A DNA stretch of 5,352 nucleotides from Deltaproteobacteria bacterium (GTDB lineage Bacteria; Desulfobacterota; GWC2-55-46; UBA9637), in NCBI GenBank assembly GCA_016234985.1, contig JACRNK010000070.1, forward strand, positions 1 to 5,352, given 5' to 3'. The notes below the pieces were generated by a model, which was given only the letters and a program-made list of their open reading frames with translations, was not told the DNA's origin and ran no database searches. Of the stretch, positions 1 to 5,038 are shown in pieces (within the stretch, counting starts at the first letter, position 1; each line of letters starts with the position of its first letter). Both the position numbers and the translations under genes were made by a program.

Positions 1-570
1 GTTGAGATGGTGCTGGTCGGCAAGGTGAACAAGGAGATTGTTGCGCTCATCAATCACCTTGGCGGAAAGGCTGTGGGACTCAGCGGCAAGGACGGAGGAC
101 TCATCAAGGCTAAGAAATTCAAGAACAAAGGTGAAGACATGGGCATGGTAGGCGAGGTAAAGGCCGTAAATCCCCATGTCATAGAAACCCTTGACCAGAG
201 CAAGTTTATACCGGTGATAGCGCCGGTGGGCGTAGGTGATGACGGCAAAACATACAACATCAATGCAGATACAGTTGCCGGAAAGATCGCAACAGCTTTG
301 AAGGCAGAAAAGCTGATACTCCTGACAGATGTTCAGGGCGTTCTGGATAAGAATAAAAAACTCGTTTCAGCGATTAACATGCAGGAAGCAAAAAATCTTA
401 TCAAGAAAGAAGTCGCAACAGGCGGTATGATCCCGAAATTAGAATGCTGCCTTGATGCCTTAAAAGGCGGTGTGTCAAAGGCGCACATCATTGATGGCCG
501 GGTGGAACATGCGGTTCTTTTGGAAGTTTTTACGGACGCGGGGGTGGGGACGGAGATATATAAGAAGTAG
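1..570 (+). CDS. argB: Acetylglutamate kinase, C-terminal part (5' end outside window)
   Basis: Phosphorylates N-acetyl-L-glutamate with ATP, the second step of cytoplasmic arginine synthesis. The frame is open from base 1, so the gene starts upstream; the ATG at 7 is internal. 189 residues are visible. Since family members run about 260-300 residues, roughly the first 70-110 are missing, including the N-terminal glycine-rich nucleotide-binding loop. Visible family motifs, numbered from base 1, are [14 protein letters not shown] (26-39), [10 protein letters not shown] (87-96), [12 protein letters not shown] (104-115, where many homologues have DVPGVL) and GGMIPK (141-146) with the conserved lysine. 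The C-terminal block HIIDGRVEH...[14 protein letters not shown] (162-186) resembles the arginine-sensitive hexameric kinases, so feedback inhibition by arginine is likely; this is inferred from family knowledge. It stops at TAG 568-570, 34 bases before prmC on the same strand, and no terminator is visible between them. The identification is secure. Confidence 0.96.
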   Translation, partial: VEMVLVGKVNKEIVALINHLGGKAVGLSGKDGGLIKAKKFKNKGEDMGMVGEVKAVNPHVIETLDQSKFIPVIAPVGVGDDGKTYNINADTVAGKIATALKAEKLILLTDVQGVLDKNKKLVSAINMQEAKNLIKKEVATGGMIPKLECCLDALKGGVSKAHIIDGRVEHAVLLEVFTDAGVGTEIYKK

Positions 571-597
571 GCAGTAAGCAGTAGGGAGCAGGCAGGA
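570..597 (+). repeat. Four degenerate tandem heptamers in the argB-prmC spacer
   Basis: Four consecutive 7-base units read GGCAGTA, AGCAGTA, GGGAGCA and GGCAGGA (consensus GGCAGTA). They begin at the last base of the argB stop codon and end seven bases before the prmC ATG. The last unit supplies AGGA at 594-597, a plausible ribosome binding site for prmC, so a change in copy number would move sequence immediately upstream of the start. Its function is unknown. The units are degenerate, so chance purine-rich sequence is a possible alternative. Confidence 0.6.
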
Positions 598-949
598 AAA
601 ATATATGGCATTGGCTGTTAAAAAAAATTGGACTATATGGGAAACTCTTTTATGGGCAGAGGATTATCTTGCAAGCTATGATGTCCCTGATGCAAAAACA
701 GAGGCGGAGTATCTTCTTGCTTATGTGCTTGATTGTAAAAGGATGGAGCTTCATTTAAATCATGCAAGCCATCTCTCTTATCATATCTTGCAAGAATTTA
801 TTAATTTTGTTGAGCGGAGGATAAAAAGAGAACCGTCCCAATATATTCTTGGCGAGCAGGAGTTTTGGGGGCTTGGGTTCAAGGTTGCAAGAGATGTTTT
901 GATACCGAGACCTGAGACGGAGTTGATAATTGAAGAAACTCTGAAACTT

Positions 950-970
950 CCCATATCCCACATCCCACAT
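950..970 (+). repeat. Three tandem CCCAYAT heptamers inside prmC
   Basis: The units are CCCATAT (950-956), CCCACAT (957-963) and CCCACAT (964-970). Together they span 21 bases, so three copies keep the reading frame, encoding roughly PISHIPH in the linker just before the motif I strand of PrmC. Gain or loss of a single unit would shift the frame. This linker varies in length in the family, so the insertion is probably tolerated. The repeat is directly visible; any functional role is inference. Confidence 0.7.
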
Positions 971-1050
971 CTCGTCATTTTAGACTTATGCGCCGGAAGC
1001 GACTGCATTGCAATCTCTCTAGCGAAGGCGATGCCTGATTTCAAGATATA

Positions 1051-1190
1051 TGCTGCTGATATATCGGAAGAGGCTCTGGCTGTGGCAAGGGAAAATGCAG
1101 AAAGACATGGTGTTGCAGATTGCTGCTGATATATCGGAAGAGGCTCTGGCTGTGGCAAGGGAAAATGCCGAAAGACATGGTGTTGCAGAT
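1051..1190 (+). repeat. 70-bp direct tandem duplication within prmC
   Basis: Copy 1 spans 1051-1120 and copy 2 spans 1121-1190. They abut exactly and match at 69 of 70 bases; the only difference is A at 1099 versus C at 1169. Identity stops at both outer edges (1050 versus 1120, and 1121 versus 1191). Each copy encodes ADISEEALAVARENAERHGV of the SAM-binding fold when read in the frame of its own side. The single difference is GCA versus GCC, both alanine, at a third codon position. The length is 3x23+1, which causes the prmC frameshift. Confidence 0.97.
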
Positions 1191-1563
1191 AGGATAGCCT
1201 TTATACAAGGAAACCTGTTTGAGCCATTAAGAGGTTTGAATCTGAAAGCCGACTTGATTGTTTCCAATCCGCCGTATATTTCAAAAAAGATGTGGGCTGA
1301 ACTTCAGCCGGAGGTAAAAGATTATGAGCCGAGCATTGCTCTCTACGGCGGCGAAGATGGTCTGGATTTCTACCGCAGGATTATCTCTGAGTCGCCTGAA
1401 TATCTGACCGCCGGAGGCTGTTTGATGCTTGAAATGGGTTATGGTCAGGCAGAAAAGATAAAGAATCTGATAGTGCAGGGCAATATGTTTGAGAATGTAA
1501 CTATTATAAAAGATTTTGCAGGGATAGACAGGGTAATTAAGGCTCGGAGAAAAGGTTAAGTCA

Positions 1564-1641
1564 ATGAATGGAGAAGAAGCATTTTTTGGTTTAATACGCT
1601 TGACAGCAAAGGTTCTGGATGTTAAGTTGTATTTAAACTGA
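1564..1641 (+). CDS. Possible 25-residue small ORF between prmC and hicB
   Basis: This ATG-to-TGA frame encodes MNGEEAFFGLIRLTAKVLDV followed by KLYLN. AAAGG at 1551-1555 lies eight bases before the ATG, an acceptable ribosome binding position. It begins four bases after the prmC stop and ends 17 bases before hicB, so it would fit a co-translated chain of genes. I recognise no family, see no transmembrane segment or signal peptide, and cannot exclude a chance frame or the remnant of a lost gene. Its 3' half overlaps the candidate hicBA promoter. Confidence 0.22.
   Translation: MNGEEAFFGLIRLTAKVLDVKLYLN
1600..1628 (+). promoter_or_regulatory. Candidate promoter for hicBA
   Basis: A perfect -35 hexamer TTGACA sits at 1600-1605. 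At 17 bases spacing the -10 would be TAAGTT (1623-1628), which matches the consensus at only three of six positions. A slightly better hexamer, TGTATT (1628-1633), would need a 22-base spacer, which is too long. An imperfect palindrome (1621-1638) covers the -10 area and could bind a regulator. Read-through from argB-prmC may be the main source of transcription. Confidence 0.25.
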
Positions 1642-1658
1642 TTTTATCAGGAGCAGAT

Positions 1659-1874
1659 ATGATATTTCATGTAACCCTTGAACATGCTGAGGATGGATGG
1701 ATTGTTGCGGAATGCCCGGCTCTTCCGGGCTGCGTTTCTCAGGGTAAGAATGAAGAAGAAGCCCTTGAGAACATCAAGGAGGCCATAACAGCCTGGTTAT
1801 GGGCCGAAGACCAGAAAGCCGTATCTGCCTTGCCTAAAAAGGTTGTTCAGCAGCAGATTGTTGTGGCAGTGTAG
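1659..1874 (+). CDS. hicB: HicB family antitoxin (short form)
   Basis: Antitoxin of a type II HicAB module; it binds and neutralises the HicA ribonuclease encoded just downstream. The 71-residue protein shows the partially degraded RNase H-like HicB fold. It has an N-terminal strand (IFHVTLEHAEDGWIVAECP, 2-20), the family signature ALPGCVSQG (21-29) and the helix EEALENIKEAI (33-43). The C-terminal tail (about 51-71) ends in a valine-rich stretch. There is no C-terminal ribbon-helix-helix or helix-turn-helix domain, so DNA binding and self-repression are uncertain; short HicB forms of about 70 residues are common. AGGAG at 1649-1653, five bases before the ATG, supports the start. hicA begins two bases after the stop, so the two are translated from one message. 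The antitoxin-first order differs from the hicA-hicB order of E. coli but is frequent in other bacteria. Confidence 0.9.
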   Translation: MIFHVTLEHAEDGWIVAECPALPGCVSQGKNEEEALENIKEAITAWLWAEDQKAVSALPKKVVQQQIVVAV

Positions 1875-1876
1875 AC

Positions 1877-2098
1877 ATGGGAAGGCTGGGCAATATATCC
1901 GGCAAGGATGCTGTGAAGGCATTTCAAAAGGCCGGATGGGAATCTATGGGACAAGTCGGCAGTCACTTAGTGATGGTCAAACAAGGCATCCGTGTTAATC
2001 TATCAATCCCGCAACATAAAGAACTGTCAGTCGGCACTCTCCGTGCCCTTATCCGCAGTAGTGGTCTTACCGTGGATGAATTCCTGAAATTGCTTTAA
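1877..2098 (+). CDS. hicA: HicA family toxin, mRNA interferase
   Basis: HicA is a small double-stranded-RNA-binding-fold ribonuclease that cleaves mRNA independently of the ribosome and arrests growth when HicB is depleted. The 73-residue product has the complete family layout. It comprises the N-terminal GNISGKDAVKAFQKAGW (5-21), GSH with the presumed catalytic His30 (28-30), a strand leading into IPQHKEL (44-50), and GTLRALIRSSGLTVDEF (53-69). Nothing looks truncated, so it is probably active. The ATG lies two bases after the hicB TAG, with no strong ribosome binding site of its own, which suggests translational coupling to the antitoxin. In this position, between prmC and argD, the pair looks like an inserted addiction module; that is inference. 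No terminator follows. Confidence 0.92.
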   Translation: MGRLGNISGKDAVKAFQKAGWESMGQVGSHLVMVKQGIRVNLSIPQHKELSVGTLRALIRSSGLTVDEFLKLL

Positions 2099-2190
2099 CT
2101 TACCCAAAAATAGACTTAACCACAATCTTCATTTCTATAAAAAGGCAACAGGGGCAGTTTTTTAGGTTGGCATGGTTTTTCTTTTGAATT

Positions 2191-2220
2191 TTGGGTTTTG
2201 ATTTGGTATCTTTTTATACT
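2191..2220 (+). promoter_or_regulatory. Weak candidate promoter for argD
   Basis: TATACT at 2215-2220 matches five of six -10 positions. TTGGGT at 2191-2196 is 18 bases upstream but matches only the TTG of the -35 consensus. Transcription would start near 2227, leaving a leader of about 12 bases that still carries the GAGGA ribosome binding site. The hicA-argD gap (2099-2238) is otherwise T-rich, with no clear hairpin. Confidence 0.25.
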
Positions 2221-2238
2221 TTCAATAGTGAGGATAGT

Positions 2239-3426
2239 TTGAACACACAGGAAATCATAAACCTAACGGGCAAATATATTGCAAATACCTATAACCGTTT
2301 CCCCATTGCCATTACAAAAGGCAAGGGATGCAGGGTTTGGGATGCGGACGGGAAAGAGTATCTGGATTTTGTGGCAGGTCTTGCCGTATGCAATCTTGGC
2401 CATTGTCATCCCAAGGTTGTAAAGGCAATCCAGGAGCAGGCAGAAAGGCTCATCCATATTTCCAATCTCTATCACATTGAGCCGCAGGCTGAGCTTGCGG
2501 AAATTCTCTGCAAAAATTCGTTTGCGGAAAAGGCGTTTTTCTGCAACTCCGGCGCGGAAGCGAATGAGGCTGCAATCAAACTTACGAGGAGATATTTCAA
2601 GGATAAGGGCGAGAATAAATTTCAGATAATTACAATGGAAAAGTCCTTTCACGGAAGGACTATGGCGACACTTGCGGCTACAGGCCAGAAGAAGTTTCAG
2701 GCTGGTTTTGAGCCGCTTCTGGAAAAATTTATCTATGCGCCGTTCAATGATGTGGATGCCGTGGCAAAGGCTGTAACAAAAGATACAGCGGCTATTATGT
2801 TGGAGCCGATTCAGGGCGAGGGCGGGGTGAATATTCCGTCCGATAATTATCTGAAGGGGTTGAAGGAGCTCTGCAAAGAAAAAGGCATGCTTCTTATTTT
2901 TGACGAGGTTCAGATCGGCATGGGACGCACGGGAAAGCTATTTGCTTATGAACATTACGGTGTTGCGCCGGATATTATGACTCTGGCAAAGGGACTGGCA
3001 GGCGGCGTTGCCATTGGCGCAATGCTTGCAACAGACGAGATTGCAAAGAGTTTTATTCCGGGGACTCACGCATCCACCTTCGGCGGCAATCCTCTTGCAA
3101 CAGCAGCGGGTATTGCCGCGCTGAAAGCAGTGCTGGAAGAGGGGATGCTGGAAAATTGCCAAAAGGTCGGAAAATATCTTTTTGAAAAAGTAAGCAGGTT
3201 GCAGAAAGAATTTCCGTTCATCAAAGAGGTGCGGGCAAAGGGCTTGATTGTCGGCATGGAGTTGACTATTCCAGGCGCAAATATCGTGAAGTCATGTATG
3301 GAAAAAGGTCTCTTAATAAACTGCACTTCCGATACCATACTGCGTTTTATCCCGCCGCTTGTTGTGACGGAAAAAGATGTGGATGAGATGATGAGGGTAT
3401 TGGAAGGTGTGTTGAAAGAGGTTTAA
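2239..3426 (+). CDS. argD: Acetylornithine aminotransferase
   Basis: A PLP-dependent class III aminotransferase that converts N-acetylglutamate semialdehyde to N-acetylornithine with glutamate; some ArgD enzymes also serve lysine synthesis as succinyl-diaminopimelate aminotransferase. I chose TTG 2239 because GAGGA (2230-2234) lies four bases upstream and the resulting 395 residues match the family length, beginning MNTQEIINLTGKYIANTYNR. A longer frame from TTG 2191 adds 16 residues unlike the family. Visible motifs are YLDFVAGLAVCNLGHCHP near the N-terminus, SGAEANEAAIK (104-114) for PLP phosphate binding, FHGRT, DEVQ (222-225) whose Asp contacts the PLP ring nitrogen, TLAKGLAGG with Schiff-base Lys251, and HASTFGGNP with Thr280. 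No key residue is missing. It lies 140 bases after hicA and converges on the helicase with a 15-base gap. Related aminotransferases such as GabT share the fold, but argB and argF nearby favour ArgD. Confidence 0.95.
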   Translation: MNTQEIINLTGKYIANTYNRFPIAITKGKGCRVWDADGKEYLDFVAGLAVCNLGHCHPKVVKAIQEQAERLIHISNLYHIEPQAELAEILCKNSFAEKAFFCNSGAEANEAAIKLTRRYFKDKGENKFQIITMEKSFHGRTMATLAATGQKKFQAGFEPLLEKFIYAPFNDVDAVAKAVTKDTAAIMLEPIQGEGGVNIPSDNYLKGLKELCKEKGMLLIFDEVQIGMGRTGKLFAYEHYGVAPDIMTLAKGLAGGVAIGAMLATDEIAKSFIPGTHASTFGGNPLATAAGIAALKAVLEEGMLENCQKVGKYLFEKVSRLQKEFPFIKEVRAKGLIVGMELTIPGANIVKSCMEKGLLINCTSDTILRFIPPLVVTEKDVDEMMRVLEGVLKEV

Positions 3427-3441
3427 AACAGGCAGATCCCA

Positions 3442-4920
3442 TCATGACTTTTTAAGTATCTTTTTAAAAAAACGTTTCAGGATCCCGCCCTTTTCTTTAA
3501 CTTCCTTTGGGCCTGTTTCTCCGCGCTCCGCGGCTAACTGAGGCGATACCGCAGCGGGCGCGGTTTGAGCGGCCCATTCCCCGGAGGGTCGAGCGCCTCT
3601 CTTCTCTATCTTAGGCTGTGCTCCCCTGTTTTTTGGCCTGTCTTTTGAGCCGTCCCTTGAAAAGGGCTTTCCGTGCCTATCCTTTCGGCTGTTTTCCGGG
3701 CCGCCGGGTTTCCCTGTCTTTCTTTCAAACCCCTTTTCCCTTCCTCCCCTTCCATAGCTGTACGCCGGGGCTATGTCTTTTACCATCTCCGAGGTCTCTA
3801 TCCATTCATTTTCTATCTTGCGCTCTATATACTTTTCTATCTCAGGGAGATTAAGGACGTGGTCCTCGCACGCAAGGCTGTACGCCTTGCCGCTTTTCCC
3901 GGCCCTTGCCGTCCTGCCGATCCTGTGCACATAGTTGGCAGCGTCCTCCGGCAGATCGTAGTTGATTACGTGCGTTATCCCGTCTATGTGAAGTCCTCTG
4001 GCTGCCACGTCGGTCGCCACCAGCATCCTGATATTGCCGGACTTCATCCCATCAATGATCTTATGACGGCGGTCCTGGCTCACGTCCCCTGTCAGCACCT
4101 TTGCGGACAAGCCGTTGGCGGCAAGCTTCCACCCGAGCATCTCCGCCGTCCTCTTCATATTCGTGAATATGATGCTGCGTTCCACCTCGCTCCTCTTAAG
4201 CAGCGTCAGCAGCATAGGGAGCTTCTCCTCGTTGGAGCAGTAAATAACCTTCTGGTCTATTGTGTTCACGGTCACCTGATCAGGCTCTATCTCGATCATC
4301 GCGGGGTCGGGCTTCATGTATCGGGATGCAAGGCTCCTGACGTTGTCGTCTATGGTCGCGGAAAAGAGCATGGTCTGCCTCGGCTTTTTCTTAGGCAGTC
4401 GGCCGGCTATGTACATTATGTCCGGGGCAAACCCCATGTCGAACATCCGGTCGGCCTCGTCAATGACGAATATCTCCATGTCGTCAAGGGAAAGCGTCCT
4501 TGACTTGTAAAGGTCTATCATGCGCCCGGGAGTGGCTACTACAAGGTCCACCCCTCTTTTAAAGGCCTGTATCTGCTTGTCGTACTCCACGCCGCCGTAT
4601 ACGGCCACAGACCTGAAAGGGAAGTGCCTGCTCAGTTTTACGCAGTCGTCAATGACCTGCGTGGCAAGCTCCCTTGTCGGCACCATCACCAACGCCCTCG
4701 GTTTTCCTGAATCTCCCGGCTTGGCCGCCGAAAGCCTGCTGAATATGGTAAGCAGAAATACGGCGGTCTTTCCTGAGCCTGTCTGGGATTGGGCTATAAC
4801 GTCTTTCCCTGCAAGGCACTCAGGCAGGGATTGCTCCTGTATAGGGGTGCAATGCTCAAAACCGGCGTCTTGTATCCCCTTTAAGATGTCGGGATTCAGG
4901 TTCAAAATCTCAAATTTCAT
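3442..4920 (-). CDS. DEAD-box RNA helicase, RhlB/RhlE-like, with basic C-terminal tail
   Basis: An ATP-dependent RNA helicase of superfamily 2, expected to unwind short RNA duplexes in ribosome assembly or mRNA decay. The 492-residue protein has every core motif: Q motif (F21 to Q28), AQSQTGSGKT with Lys51, PTRELA (81-86), TPGR (130-133), DEAD (154-157), SAT (187-189), IIFTN (250-254), ATDVAARGLHID (302-313) and HRIGRTARAG (332-341). A lysine-, arginine- and glycine-rich, probably disordered tail follows from about residue 386 (it includes GRGGREKG) and ends in the cationic, amphipathic-looking GILKRFFKKILKKS. The ATG at 4918-4920 is preceded by AAAAAGGG and a seven-base gap. A start at 4974 would lie upstream of the likely transcript. 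Sampled lines here are richer in G+C (about 52-53%, up to about 70% in the tail) than argD (37-48%). It is transcribed against the arg genes. RhlB versus RhlE assignment is unresolved, so no symbol is given. Confidence 0.95.
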   Translation of the reverse strand: MKFEILNLNPDILKGIQDAGFEHCTPIQEQSLPECLAGKDVIAQSQTGSGKTAVFLLTIFSRLSAAKPGDSGKPRALVMVPTRELATQVIDDCVKLSRHFPFRSVAVYGGVEYDKQIQAFKRGVDLVVATPGRMIDLYKSRTLSLDDMEIFVIDEADRMFDMGFAPDIMYIAGRLPKKKPRQTMLFSATIDDNVRSLASRYMKPDPAMIEIEPDQVTVNTIDQKVIYCSNEEKLPMLLTLLKRSEVERSIIFTNMKRTAEMLGWKLAANGLSAKVLTGDVSQDRRHKIIDGMKSGNIRMLVATDVAARGLHIDGITHVINYDLPEDAANYVHRIGRTARAGKSGKAYSLACEDHVLNLPEIEKYIERKIENEWIETSEMVKDIAPAYSYGRGGREKGFERKTGKPGGPENSRKDRHGKPFSRDGSKDRPKNRGAQPKIEKRGARPSGEWAAQTAPAAVSPQLAAERGETGPKEVKEKGGILKRFFKKILKKS

Positions 4921-4945
4921 GGTTATGCCCTTTTTACCTTTAAAG

Positions 4946-4974
4946 ATATTAGAAAGATGTATTGATGATGTCAA
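4946..4974 (-). promoter_or_regulatory. Sigma-70-type promoter of the DEAD-box helicase gene
   Basis: Read on the minus strand, TTGACA (4974-4969) is a perfect -35, followed by an exact 17-base spacer and TAATAT (4951-4946), four of six matches to the -10. Transcription would begin near 4939, giving a leader of about 19 bases that contains the AAAAAGGG ribosome binding site before the ATG at 4920. The short leader argues against a long cold-shock-type 5' UTR. The -35 overlaps the inverted repeat at 4971-5003. Confidence 0.7.
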
Positions 4975-5003
4975 GATATCTTATTTCTTATACAACATCT
5001 TGA
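4971..5003. promoter_or_regulatory. Inverted repeat between divergent promoters, candidate operator
   Basis: TCAAGAT (4971-4977) and ATCTTGA (4997-5003) form a perfect 7-bp inverted repeat with a 19-base centre. The left arm also lies in a perfect 10-bp palindrome, AAGATATCTT (4973-4982). The left arm overlaps the helicase -35, and the centre covers the candidate argF -35, so a bound protein could affect both genes. It does not resemble the E. coli ArgR box that I know. In AT-rich sequence it could be chance. Confidence 0.35.
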
Positions 5004-5018
5004 GATTATTATTATAAT
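4989..5018 (+). promoter_or_regulatory. Candidate promoter of argF
   Basis: A perfect -10 TATAAT lies at 5013-5018, with TATACA (4989-4994; four of six matches) 18 bases upstream as -35. Transcription would start near 5025, leaving only about 14 bases before the argF ATG. The region is strongly AT-rich, so the TATAAT match alone is weak evidence, but argF needs its own promoter because the gene to its left runs the other way. Confidence 0.5.
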
Positions 5019-5038
5019 ATGGTAGAAGATAAAAACAA

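Larger units (their letters stand above)
605..1559 (+). pseudogene. prmC: Release factor glutamine methyltransferase, frameshifted by a 70-bp tandem duplication
   Basis: PrmC methylates the glutamine of the GGQ motif of release factors RF1 and RF2, using S-adenosylmethionine. The ATG at 605 follows AGGA at 594-597. The first frame (605-1129, 174 residues) holds the helical N-terminal domain, the family signature YILGEQEFWGLGF (80-92), VLIPRPETE (98-106) and a SAM-binding motif I reading DLCAGSDCIAI (127-137). It then ends at TGA 1127-1129 inside the second repeat copy. The rest continues in another frame to TAA 1557-1559 and contains the catalytic NPPY (codons 1266-1277). Removing 70 bases gives one 294-residue protein with NPPY at 198-201, close to the usual 280-290. 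Motif I has Asp133 where the family usually has Gly. An ATG at 1050 opens the downstream frame, but it begins with about 26 non-homologous residues and lacks motif I, so it is not a credible separate gene. No prfA is adjacent, unlike the common prfA-prmC arrangement. The disruption may be biological or an assembly error. Confidence 0.9.

Noticed and set aside
54..263. Minus-strand frames opposite argB, prmC and argD (for example 54-263, 781-1158, 2263-2652)
   Set aside because: All are antisense to clearly conserved coding sequence and show no family features.
1100..1130. Programmed ribosomal frameshift in prmC
   Set aside because: There is no slippery heptamer or downstream stem. A frameshift would leave a duplicated 23-residue block in the SAM fold; the tandem repeat explains the break more simply.
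1050..1559. Downstream half of prmC as an independent 169-residue gene
   Set aside because: Its first 26 or so residues are the repeat read out of frame, and it lacks motif I, so it cannot be a complete methyltransferase.
2172..2201. Nine-codon frame (MVFLLNFGF) upstream of argD as an arginine leader peptide
   Set aside because: It contains no arginine codons, and no attenuator hairpins are visible around it.
2191..2238. Longer argD start at TTG 2191
   Set aside because: The 16 added residues do not resemble ArgD N-termini and no ribosome binding site precedes them; TTG 2239 has GAGGA four bases upstream.
3427..3441. Bidirectional terminator between argD and the helicase
   Set aside because: The 15-base gap and nearby bases show T and A runs but no stable inverted repeat before them.
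3673..4503. 276-codon open frame on the plus strand opposite the helicase
   Set aside because: It lies fully antisense to an unmistakable DEAD-box helicase with all motifs, and its translation shows no family pattern. G+C-rich coding sequence often leaves such open frames.
4921..4974. Longer helicase start at 4974 (18 extra residues)
   Set aside because: The ATG falls on the -35 of the likely promoter, so it would not be transcribed. The ATG at 4920 has a proper ribosome binding site, and the family motif pattern begins soon after it.
4520..5017. 165-codon plus-strand frame over the helicase N-terminus and promoter
   Set aside because: It is antisense to the helicase Q motif and motif I, and it runs through the divergent promoter region. 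No recognisable protein.
5000..5028. Alternative argF promoter TTGAGA (5000-5005) with TAGAAG (5023-5028)
   Set aside because: It would start transcription only a few bases before the ATG, and TTGAGA is only seven bases from the perfect TATAAT.
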